Source: Bacillota bacterium (lineage in GTDB: Bacteria > Bacillota_E > Sulfobacillia > Sulfobacillales > Sulfobacillaceae). Taken from it: 13,391 nt of DNA. The translations under genes were made by a program, and so were the position numbers. The DNA lies in assembly GCA_021820645.1 (NCBI GenBank), contig JAKADJ010000035.1, positions 1-13,391 of the forward strand. The letters run 5' to 3'. Each line of letters begins with the position of its first letter. The first letter of the stretch is position 1. The notes beneath the pieces were generated by a model. That model was not told the origin of the DNA. It saw only the letters and a program-made list of their open reading frames with translations, and did no database searches. Of this stretch, positions 1-6,563 are shown in pieces.

Positions 1-602
1 TCGCGATTCGGCATCTTAAGGCGTATCAAGGTTCGGGTCATCTGATTATTCCCGCGGCCATTAAAGACCTCAACCCCGGTTCTTATGCGGTCACCAGGCC
101 GGCCACAGGCCATCCCCTGCATTTACGACTAACCGATTCGATGCCAAAAAGCCCGAAAGCCTCCGTGGTTGACCTGGTCGTGGACTGCCCAAAAGGGGTT
201 TCCGACCCGGCCTGGAGTGGACTCAACCGGGTGTACCAAAAGGTCCCGGTCCGCCGCCTGATTTTGACACGGCAGGGACTCGATCATCGACTAGATATCT
301 TGGACCGGGCCATCGACACGCTGGTTACTGCCATTCAGGCGAAAATTTTTCTAGATCTGCCTTCTTTTGGATGGGATGCCGTGGCACACTTTGTGTCCCG
401 TTACCCCGATCTTCAAATTGAGGGTGTCCCGGACCACCAATTGTGGCAACTGATGCATCTCGCGGAAGTGCTCGAGCGGCCGCTCCATCTCGATGATCTC
501 AGTGAACATCCGAGACCCATTCTCCCTTTACCTCATCACAAAATTCCGGATCCTCCGGTCTTAAGCGTGCATCGCATCCCATTTCCGGTGCAGTACCGAT
601 GA
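1..602 (+). CDS. Uncharacterised protein, 5' end outside the window
   Basis: I do not recognise this protein. The reading frame is open from base 3, so the first in-frame ATG (141) is probably internal: no SD precedes it, and the upstream codons read as plausible protein (a stretch like HLIIPAAIKDLNPGSY). About 199 residues are visible. The visible part is soluble-looking, with no membrane span. It is rich in Leu, Pro, His and Asp, with alternating hydrophobic strands and helices such as DRAIDTLVTAIQAKIFLDL. The C-terminal tail is proline- and histidine-rich. Its stop overlaps the start of the rhodanese-like gene (ATGA), so the two are probably co-translated and functionally related. No function can be assigned from what is visible. 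Confidence 0.75.
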   Translation, partial: AIRHLKAYQGSGHLIIPAAIKDLNPGSYAVTRPATGHPLHLRLTDSMPKSPKASVVDLVVDCPKGVSDPAWSGLNRVYQKVPVRRLILTRQGLDHRLDILDRAIDTLVTAIQAKIFLDLPSFGWDAVAHFVSRYPDLQIEGVPDHQLWQLMHLAEVLERPLHLDDLSEHPRPILPLPHHKIPDPPVLSVHRIPFPVQYR

Positions 603-1222
603 CGACGAGGAGATCGTCAGGGCCCAACCAAGTCGCGTTATTGTCAACGCGGGAATCCGTCGCTTTTGCCCATCAGGGAGTGCAATTAATCGATGTGAGA
701 AGCCTCAAATCCTACTTGATGGGGTATTTCGATACATCCTTATCGCTCCCCGGCGGCCGCTTTCAATGGGCCCGATCCCTCACTCCAGCGGCCATCACGA
801 ATCGGCGCGCCTTGGTCATTGGCGATACGCCTTTGGTAGCCGAAGCCGCCGTGGAAGATCTCGGCCAATCACACATTGCCGTGGTGGGAGCCTGGATCGT
901 CTCCCCGGAGGGACTGCGGAAATCCGGGTTACGAGTGCGTAGCGCACCTCACGTGCTTTTTAGCCAGGTGCCCGAATATCTTATGGCGCATCCCGAGACG
1001 ATTGCGTTTGACATACGAGAGCCCTACGAAAGCGAGAAATCACCGTGGTCGGTCGGCGCCCATCTGTCCTCTCTTTCCACCTGGCCGCGAGCTCTCCCTG
1101 CCGTCAATCCGAGCGAACCCGTGCTGGTGATGGGGGCCGATCCCTATCGTCCGCTATGGGCGGCCTGGGCCTTAATTCAATGGGGCTATACCGACGTGGC
1201 CTATGCCACCGTCAACCCTTAA
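599..1222 (+). CDS. Tandem rhodanese-like protein without catalytic cysteine
   Basis: This 207-residue protein appears to hold two rhodanese-like folds. The first runs about residues 15-105, with the strand LIDVR at 30-34 (rhodanese CH2A-like LIDVR) and a degenerate active loop at 74-81 (IGDTPLVA). The second runs about 122-205, with AFDIREPYE at 136-144 and a loop at 178-185 (MGADPYRP) where active enzymes have Cys-x4-Arg. The cysteine is replaced by glycine in the second loop, and the whole protein contains no cysteine, so sulfur transfer by the usual persulfide route is not possible. It may act as a binding or scaffold protein instead. The start at 599 overlaps the previous stop (ATGA) and has no clear SD, consistent with coupled translation. 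Its 3' end overlaps the convergent gene by 11 bases. The fold assignment rests on motifs and is moderately sure. Confidence 0.8.
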   Translation: MTTRRSSGPNQVALLSTRESVAFAHQGVQLIDVRSLKSYLMGYFDTSLSLPGGRFQWARSLTPAAITNRRALVIGDTPLVAEAAVEDLGQSHIAVVGAWIVSPEGLRKSGLRVRSAPHVLFSQVPEYLMAHPETIAFDIREPYESEKSPWSVGAHLSSLSTWPRALPAVNPSEPVLVMGADPYRPLWAAWALIQWGYTDVAYATVNP

Positions 1223-2252
1223 CGGCAACTCCCCGCACCACATCGCCGGCGGGAAGGATGACGGTGAAATGCGGTCCGAAGTGTCCGGTATCGGTATTAA
1301 ACCAGACCCCTTGGGCCGGGCCATCCAGCACTACCAGCCAGGGTTTCCCTGAGCCCACCGGAACAATTGTGGTTTGCATCGGGATCGGCCAACGCTCCAT
1401 CTGACCGAACCGGGGCGTGAGCCGCTGGTAAGGAATCATCCCATCGACGGCGATTCCCCATAGTCGGTCACCGCCCGTGACTTCAATCACCGCGCGGCTG
1501 GCAGTAGAAAACTTCGTCTGGTGCCCCGCCGGACTCCTGGGATACCCCGTCCACTGGCCAAACCCTTGGGCGCCCCGAGCGTAAGGGATTAGTTCAGCCG
1601 TTTGAAAAAAAGCGACGGTCCCTTGTGGATTGCCGTGGCTAAACGCGGGGTACTTCCACTCCTGGTGAGAGTGCAACACCACGGTATACGCGTGACGGGG
1701 ATCAGCAATAAATGCCGTCGGGATCCCTTCAGGCCCTGGCAGAAGGGTAACAATGCCCTCGGGAAGGCGGCTCGTCACCACGCGCCAACCCTGGGATCGA
1801 AAAGTCCAAACCGAGGCATGCGATTGTCCCGGTCGTTCTGCCACGGCGTAGAGCTCCCCCTTTAGCCAACGGATCGAAAGCACCGTCCACGGAGACGGCA
1901 CCACAGCGAAGACTTGACTCTTCGTACCGAACACCGATCGGATGCTAGCGCCGAGGGTAACCAGCACGCGATGGCTTTGAGAATCCCAGGTGGCGATTTG
2001 GGTCTCAGCCACGAGTCCTAAAGGGCCTAACCGGATGGGTTTTTCTTCTGCCACCCCTGTGACGCTCACGGTGGAGGCCCACAGGGTTTCCATTCCCGCA
2101 GCCGACGGGGTCGCATAAAGGATGGTAAGGCCTTTGGGACTGACGGTCGACGACGAAACGCCCCCTGTTATTATAAATCCCGCGACTAACGCAACAAAAA
2201 TGCCTCCTGGCAGGATAATCCGCCAGAAGGCATTCCGCACTCGCCGACTCAT
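1212..2252 (-). CDS. Membrane-anchored protein of unknown function
   Basis: I do not recognise a family for this 346-residue protein. A short basic N-terminus (MSRRVRNAFWR) is followed by one hydrophobic span at about residues 12-32, so the remaining ~310 residues probably lie outside the membrane. That part has repeated short beta-type segments with Trp and Gly (for example WTVLSIRWLKGELYAVAE and SVWTFRSQGWRVV), which could be a propeller-like fold, but no clear repeat or Asp-box is visible. The frame is open 27 codons further upstream. I chose the ATG at 2252 because it overlaps the yqeY stop as ATGA and starts just before the basic/hydrophobic anchor. Coupling suggests it is co-expressed with rpsU-yqeY. 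No terminator fits at its 3' end, which overlaps the convergent rhodanese-like gene. Confidence 0.75.
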   Translation of the reverse strand: MSRRVRNAFWRIILPGGIFVALVAGFIITGGVSSSTVSPKGLTILYATPSAAGMETLWASTVSVTGVAEEKPIRLGPLGLVAETQIATWDSQSHRVLVTLGASIRSVFGTKSQVFAVVPSPWTVLSIRWLKGELYAVAERPGQSHASVWTFRSQGWRVVTSRLPEGIVTLLPGPEGIPTAFIADPRHAYTVVLHSHQEWKYPAFSHGNPQGTVAFFQTAELIPYARGAQGFGQWTGYPRSPAGHQTKFSTASRAVIEVTGGDRLWGIAVDGMIPYQRLTPRFGQMERWPIPMQTTIVPVGSGKPWLVVLDGPAQGVWFNTDTGHFGPHFTVILPAGDVVRGVAVKG

Positions 2253-2704
2253 GGTACATTGGTTAGACGAGATTTCACTATTTCCGAAACGTGTCGGCCA
2301 TCGGCGCGTCCCCGAGTCTTGGGAGACAACCATCCCATGACTTTCCCCATGTCCTGGGGTCCCAAAGCCCCAACCGCACCCATCGCCTCGGCGACTAAGG
2401 TCTGGAGCTCCGTCTCCGTCAAGGGCGTCGGCAAGTACTGCGCCAGCAAAGTCATTTCATGGGTGAGCTTGTCCACCAAATCCTGGCGGCCACCTCGCTC
2501 AAAGTCGGGGAGGGCATCCCGACGCTCTTTAACTTCTTTGACGATCACCTGCATAATTCCGTCATCGTCTAACGTGATGCGTTCGGAGCGGGTTTCGGCA
2601 GCTAATATCGCCGCCTTAATCCCCCGAATAACAGTAAGGCGGGCTGAGTCTTTCGCCCGCATTGCCGTCTTGAGGTCTTCATTGAGTTGATCTCGCAAAG
2701 ACAT
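2249..2704 (-). CDS. yqeY: YqeY family protein (GatB/YqeY domain)
   Basis: This 151-residue protein has the length and pattern of the YqeY family: N-terminal MSLRDQLNEDLKTAMRAKD, then RLTVIRGIKAAI, a helical middle (VKEVKERRDALPDFERGGR at about 55-73) and the C-terminal block with LPTPLTETEL, QDMGKVMGWL and KTRGRADGRHVSEIVK. The C-terminal part resembles the tRNA-binding tail domain of the amidotransferase subunit GatB, but YqeY proteins stand alone and their precise role is not settled. A strong SD (AAGGAGGAGG, 2711-2720) sits 6 bases before the ATG. It follows rpsU by 25 bases, the arrangement known from Bacillus (rpsU-yqeY), and its stop overlaps the next gene as ATGA. Confidence 0.95.
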   Translation of the reverse strand: MSLRDQLNEDLKTAMRAKDSARLTVIRGIKAAILAAETRSERITLDDDGIMQVIVKEVKERRDALPDFERGGRQDLVDKLTHEMTLLAQYLPTPLTETELQTLVAEAMGAVGALGPQDMGKVMGWLSPKTRGRADGRHVSEIVKSRLTNVP

Positions 2705-2729
2705 GAGAGACCTCCTCCTTATTGGTATA

Positions 2730-2906
2730 TTACTTCACGCGTTTTTTTCTGGCCGCCTCGGATTTCTTCTTACGGCGTACGCTGGGTTTTTCATAATGCT
2801 CATGGCGCCGAGCCTCGGCGAGCACTCCAGCCTTTTGAATTTGGCGTTTGAAGCGGCGGAGCGCACTTTCTAAGCTCTCATTTTTACCGACTTTGACTTC
2901 TGACAC
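2730..2906 (-). CDS. rpsU: Small ribosomal subunit protein bS21
   Basis: The 58-residue product reads [19 protein letters not shown] at its start, then [20 protein letters not shown] and [19 protein letters not shown]. This is the full bS21 pattern: a short acidic/Ser start, the [12 protein letters not shown] helix and a very basic tail. bS21 binds the 30S platform near the anti-SD region and assists initiation. The start is GTG (2904-2906), preceded by an SD core GGAGG (2914-2918) at 7 bases. It is transcribed from the strong promoter at 2954-2983 and leads the rpsU-yqeY-membrane protein unit. The short length and non-ATG start make it easy to miss. Confidence 0.95.
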   Translation of the reverse strand: MSEVKVGKNESLESALRRFKRQIQKAGVLAEARRHEHYEKPSVRRKKKSEAARKKRVK

Positions 2907-2953
2907 AGGTCTCCCTCCCCTCCACCCGAACGGGTCGGGGTAAGCTCCCCCAT

Positions 2954-2983
2954 ATTATACGGGTCCTAAGGAAAAGGTGTCAA
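2954..2983 (-). promoter_or_regulatory. SigA-type promoter of rpsU-yqeY
   Basis: On the minus strand a consensus -35 TTGACA (2978-2983) and a consensus -10 TATAAT (2954-2959) are separated by 18 bases. Transcription should start near 2947, leaving a ~40-base leader before the rpsU GTG. The leader contains two small possible hairpins (2937-2950 and 2924-2935) just before the SD. A second TTGACA lies exactly 18 bases upstream (2996-3001) with no matching -10. Confidence 0.85.
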
Positions 2984-3005
2984 ACCCAAAACCGCTGTCA
3001 AAGCC

Positions 3006-3155
3006 TCACCACGGGCGATACAAATGTCCATACTTGGTTAGGCATTCCTTGCACAAGGTGCTTTCCAAAAATCCGGCAGATAGGGTCGCCGTTTCGCGTT
3101 TGACCACGGGTTTATGACAAATGTCGCAAAACTTTAACTCAATGAGCTTGCCCAC
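3006..3155 (-). CDS. Small two-CxxC zinc-ribbon-like protein
   Basis: The predicted 49-residue protein has CDIC near residues 10-13 and CKEC near residues 35-38, two CxxC pairs about 20 residues apart, which suggests one bound zinc ion. Between them lies VVKRETATLSAGFLES, and the end is TKYGHLYRPW. I do not recognise a named family. The frame opens at 3227, but I chose the GTG at 3155 because an SD (GGAGGG, 3163-3168) lies 7 bases upstream, while the ATGs at 3227 and 3176 lack one. It sits 81 bases after rsmE and just before the rpsU promoter, the place where Bacillus carries mtaB. A nucleic-acid or ribosome-related role is possible but is only guilt by association. Confidence 0.7.
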   Translation of the reverse strand: MGKLIELKFCDICHKPVVKRETATLSAGFLESTLCKECLTKYGHLYRPW

Positions 3156-3236
3156 ACGGTGGCCCTCCCTTCCCATGGATCTAGGATGGCCCCGAGGTTC
3201 GCTCAAAACTCTAGCATTGTTGACCAAAAGTGGAAG

Positions 3237-3932
3237 TCATCTGGCGCATAGCGCCAAGATCATGACGGTGGCAAAAGCTCCCGCATTTTCGGCACGAAAT
3301 ACGTGGGGGCCTAATGAAACGCTTTGAAATCCTCGTGTGCGAAGAAGGTTTCTTTCATCGGGCGTAAACCCGCCTTCCGGTCCTACCACCAACCCCACCT
3401 CTCCGATCGGTCCTGAGACAATCGCGTGTAAGGGTACCCCGCCAGGATCGAGTAGGATCCCGATACCGGACGCCGGGGGCGCCAGATCTTTCAAGTGCGC
3501 CACGGGAAGGATACGCGGGACTTCGGCCCGTCGGCATTGTTCGGTGGCCTCGGTGGCAATTTTTCGCCACCGGTGCTCGCGGTTGGAGGTCACTTCGCGT
3601 ACAATGGCCCGACTGGTCACCAGGGGAATGAAGCTGGCGATACCAGCCTCCGTCCCGCGTTCGACTACCTCCGCAAAATGATCTTGTTTTAAGAGGGCTT
3701 GGTAGAGCATGATCCGAACCGGAAGCTCACTTCGGGCGGCGGTCGGTCGGCCTAGCCTAAGCTGACCGGATCCCAGCACCGTGGCCTCCCGCACGCCTTC
3801 ATTCTTTATCTGCACCTCGACCACATCCCCGGGCTTTTGGCGCATCACGCGTTCGAGATAATGAGCCTGTTCCGGAGTTAGCGTTAACGCGTCCCCCACC
3901 CTCTGATCGGGGTCACATACCAAACGGATCAC
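3237..3932 (-). CDS. rsmE: 16S rRNA (uracil-1498-N3)-methyltransferase
   Basis: RsmE methylates N3 of U1498 in 16S rRNA of the 30S subunit, using S-adenosylmethionine. The 231-residue protein shows the family's parts in order: an N-terminal PUA-like domain (about 1-70), then the SPOUT/trefoil-knot domain with TEATEQCRRAEVP (127-139), LVVGPEGGFT (181-190) and SLGPHVFRAENA (206-217), which form the knot and cofactor site. The length is normal for the family. The start is GTG at 3930-3932, overlapping the prmA stop as GTGA, so translation is coupled. It is the fifth gene downstream of the hrcA promoter in the usual Bacillota order. Confidence 0.95.
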   Translation of the reverse strand: MIRLVCDPDQRVGDALTLTPEQAHYLERVMRQKPGDVVEVQIKNEGVREATVLGSGQLRLGRPTAARSELPVRIMLYQALLKQDHFAEVVERGTEAGIASFIPLVTSRAIVREVTSNREHRWRKIATEATEQCRRAEVPRILPVAHLKDLAPPASGIGILLDPGGVPLHAIVSGPIGEVGLVVGPEGGFTPDERNLLRTRGFQSVSLGPHVFRAENAGAFATVMILALCAR

Positions 3933-4837
3933 CCCGGCGACACCTCCAACACCACCCAGTCGTCTTGGTGAGCTTCTTCTCTGATAATCGCGCCAGTTAG
4001 ATTCAGAGCCGCTTTCACCTCAACCAGACGGGGCTCGACAATCCCGGAGAGAATCGCCACGCCACCAACCGCCAGATGATCGACCATGCGCGGCCACTCG
4101 GCCACAATAATTTCCGCGATTAAGTTGGCGACAATGAGGTCAAACCGCCAGCCCCGGCCGACGTCCTCCAGGGTTCCGGGAACGACCGTAACCTCATCCG
4201 TCACGTGATTTCGCTCGAGGTTGTCGCGCAGCACCACGAGCGCTACCGGATCCGGCTCCACTGCCATCACATGAGCGGCTAGCGCCTTGGCCGCCGCAAT
4301 CGCCAAGACCCCAGACCCCGATCCCAAATCCATGACGCGGGTACCGGCTGTAACCAAAGATACCATGCGCTCTAGGCACATCCGAGTAGTAGGATGGGTT
4401 CCGGTGCCAAAAGCCATGCCCGGGTCCAACCAAATCGTGTGGTCGGAGGATACCGGGCTCTTTGAATACCAGGCAGGCATAATCATCCAGTCACCCACCG
4501 GGACTGGAAGGTAATATTGCTTCCAACTGTTTTCCCAATCTTCAGTCCGAAGTTGCCGGAACACCACCCGATCCCCATAGCGTTCGACTAACTGGCGTTG
4601 GCGTTCGGGCCAGTCACTGTCTTGCGGAAAATAGGCCCTCACAAATGGTTCGCCCGGCGCTAGCGCGATGTCGGTAAATGGAGTATGCACCATTTCCCCA
4701 TCTTCCCATTCGAGTCCCGTGGCGCCCAAACTATAGAAAAATGCTTCGGCATCGCTCGCGTGGTGAGGGTTCGAGCCATTTACGGTAGCCGACCAATATA
4801 TGTCGGCCTGGGGCCCGGAGTTAGCGCCCCAAGGCAT
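3929..4837 (-). CDS. prmA: Ribosomal protein L11 methyltransferase
   Basis: PrmA methylates lysines and the N-terminus of ribosomal protein uL11. The 302-residue protein has the linker motif EDWENSWKQYYLPVPVGD (99-116), the signature DPGMAFGTGTHPTTRMCL (138-155), the SAM-binding loop VMDLGSGSGVL (168-178) and the VANLIAEI motif (237-244). The N-terminal substrate-recognition region is slightly divergent. The ATG at 4837 lies inside dnaJ, a 17-base overlap, with only a weak SD (GGAAAG-like); a slightly later start is possible. Position after dnaJ and before rsmE is the classical order. Confidence 0.94.
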   Translation of the reverse strand: MPWGANSGPQADIYWSATVNGSNPHHASDAEAFFYSLGATGLEWEDGEMVHTPFTDIALAPGEPFVRAYFPQDSDWPERQRQLVERYGDRVVFRQLRTEDWENSWKQYYLPVPVGDWMIMPAWYSKSPVSSDHTIWLDPGMAFGTGTHPTTRMCLERMVSLVTAGTRVMDLGSGSGVLAIAAAKALAAHVMAVEPDPVALVVLRDNLERNHVTDEVTVVPGTLEDVGRGWRFDLIVANLIAEIIVAEWPRMVDHLAVGGVAILSGIVEPRLVEVKAALNLTGAIIREEAHQDDWVVLEVSPG

Positions 4838-5936
4838 CTTTGACTTTCCGTAATAAACCTTTGTCTACTGGTAACACCTCTTCTTGCCGCATTTCGGCCC
4901 ACATATGCAGGACCTCGCGTTCTCGCGCCGTCAAGTGAGTCGGGACCGCTACCCGGACCCGGACGTTGAGGTTGCCGCGACTAGCCGGGTTCCCAAGTCG
5001 AGGGAAGCCCATGCGAGGGATCTTAAAGACCGTCTCGTTTTGGGTCCCAGGTGGGATGTGTAGGGATTCCTCTCCCTTGAGCCCCGCCACCTTAACATCT
5101 GCTCCCAACGCGGCCTGGGCAAAACCAATCGACATCTCACACCATAGATCTTCACCATCGCGGGCAAACCCGGGTTTTTCTTTCACATGGAGAAACACAA
5201 TAAGGTCCCCGGTAGAGCCCCCGTGTTGACCCACGCCTCCTTCGCCTGCCACCCTAAGACGGGTCCCTTCATCCACCCCCGGCGGCACTTTGATGGTGAG
5301 TTTCTTTTCTGCTCGGATCTGGCCCTTCCCTGCACACTGGGTACATGGACTATGAACGATGCGCCCACCCCCACGGCATTTAGAGCAGGTCTCGACCTGC
5401 CGAATACGGCCCAGAAAACTTTCCCGAATCCGTTCTACTTGGCCAGTGCCTCGACACTGGGGACAGGTCTCCAAGCGTGTGCCGGGTTCGGCTTGGTTTC
5501 CGTGGCAATGCGGACACACTTCGTCCCGCACCAAGCGAACCTCCTGGTCCACCCCGTCTAAGACATCTTCCAGCTCAATGGTCAGATCATAGCGAAGGTC
5601 GGGGCCACGCTGCGGTCCTCCCGGTCGACCTCCGGGTCCATTACCGCCGAAAAACACATCAAAGATATCCCCAAATCCACCGAATCCCGAAAAGTCCGCG
5701 CCACCGCTGGATCCGGGGGTCTGGTGCCCAAATTGGTTGTAGCGGGCGCGTTTTTCCGGATCCGAAAGAATCTGGTACGCCTCATTAATTTCCTTAAATT
5801 GCTCTTCGGCCGCGGTATTGCCCGGGTTGGCGTCTGGGTGATATTTAGCCGCCAAGCGTCTAAATTGTCGCTTCAATTCATCGGGAGCGACATCCCGGCT
5901 GACACCCAGCACCTCATAATAGTCACGTTTTGCCAC
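4821..5936 (-). CDS. dnaJ: Chaperone protein DnaJ
   Basis: DnaJ is the co-chaperone that delivers substrates to DnaK and stimulates its ATPase. The 371-residue protein has the J domain (about 1-70, HPD at 33-35), a Gly/Phe-rich linker (about 75-108), four zinc motifs (Cys pairs at 141/144, 158/161, 184/187 and 198/201) and the C-terminal substrate-binding domains. This is a type I DnaJ of normal length. The first zinc repeat reads CPHCHGNQ instead of CxxCxGxG; all eight cysteines are kept. The start is GTG with SD GGGAGGGAG (5944-5952) at 7 bases. It follows grpE after only 26 bases, so dnaK is not at its usual place. Confidence 0.97.
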   Translation of the reverse strand: MAKRDYYEVLGVSRDVAPDELKRQFRRLAAKYHPDANPGNTAAEEQFKEINEAYQILSDPEKRARYNQFGHQTPGSSGGADFSGFGGFGDIFDVFFGGNGPGGRPGGPQRGPDLRYDLTIELEDVLDGVDQEVRLVRDEVCPHCHGNQAEPGTRLETCPQCRGTGQVERIRESFLGRIRQVETCSKCRGGGRIVHSPCTQCAGKGQIRAEKKLTIKVPPGVDEGTRLRVAGEGGVGQHGGSTGDLIVFLHVKEKPGFARDGEDLWCEMSIGFAQAALGADVKVAGLKGEESLHIPPGTQNETVFKIPRMGFPRLGNPASRGNLNVRVRVAVPTHLTAREREVLHMWAEMRQEEVLPVDKGLLRKVKDALGR

Positions 5937-5962
5937 CGATTAGCTCCCTCCCAGGTCCACCT

Positions 5963-6541
5963 TTAACCTTCTTCGCCCACCGATTCCGACGGACCTTCCG
6001 ATACCCGAACCATACTGGCGCGTAGAACGCGCTCCTTGTATCGAAATCCCTTGGCCAGTTCTTCGACGATGGTGCCTTCCGGCAAATCACTTGACACTCG
6101 CTGGATGGCTTCGTGCCACCTGGGGTCAAACATCTGGCCCTCGGTTTCGATGGCATCCACCCCTTGCCGCGCTAGAGCTTCATTAAATCCTTTCATAGTC
6201 ATCTCAATTCCCACCCGCCACGATTTCGCTTCGTCGTCCGTGGGCATCGCCTTTAACGCCCGATCCAGGTTGTCGTAGATTCCAAGAAAATCGGACAATA
6301 CCGTAGCCATCACGAAAGCTCGAATCTCTTCGCGTTCACGATCCTGGCGACGCCGAAAATTTTCAAAATCCGCACGAAGCCGCACCAGTTGGTCGTAACG
6401 TTCTACGGCAACCGCCTCCCAATTGGTTTCGGGCTCTTCGGTCGTGACCTCTTCAGATGCGGCCGTTGCCGGCTCTTCTGCTCCCACCTCTTCAACCTCA
6501 TCGGGGCTCTCCCCAGGCTTAAAGGATTCTGGATCGTTCAT
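5963..6541 (-). CDS. grpE: Nucleotide exchange factor GrpE
   Basis: GrpE releases ADP from DnaK. The ~192-residue protein has an acidic, low-complexity N-terminus (about 1-45, many Glu), a long helix around residues 45-90 (including VERYDQLVRLRADFENFRRRQDRER in two parts) that would form the dimer coiled coil, and the beta domain with MFDPRWHEAIQRV, TIVEELAKGFRYKERVLRASMVRVS. The SD GAGGAGG (6552-6558) lies 10 bases before this ATG and 7 before an adjacent in-frame TTG at 6544, so one extra residue is possible. It lies 22 bases after hrcA in the CIRCE-controlled operon. Confidence 0.95.
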   Translation of the reverse strand: MNDPESFKPGESPDEVEEVGAEEPATAASEEVTTEEPETNWEAVAVERYDQLVRLRADFENFRRRQDREREEIRAFVMATVLSDFLGIYDNLDRALKAMPTDDEAKSWRVGIEMTMKGFNEALARQGVDAIETEGQMFDPRWHEAIQRVSSDLPEGTIVEELAKGFRYKERVLRASMVRVSEGPSESVGEEG

Positions 6542-6563
6542 CAATGAATAGCCTCCTCAACAT

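Noticed and set aside
1602..1865. Plus-strand open frame of 87 codons inside the membrane-anchored gene
   Set aside because: It is a shadow of the minus-strand gene, with no SD, no recognisable protein pattern and a basic, low-information composition.
2924..2950. Intrinsic terminator between the zinc-protein gene and rpsU
   Set aside because: The hairpins are short (4-5 pairs) and lack a U-run; they lie in the rpsU leader rather than after the upstream gene.
5187..5561. Plus-strand open frame of 124 codons opposite dnaJ
   Set aside because: dnaJ on the minus strand is unambiguous; the opposite frame results from its GC-rich codons and has no family features.
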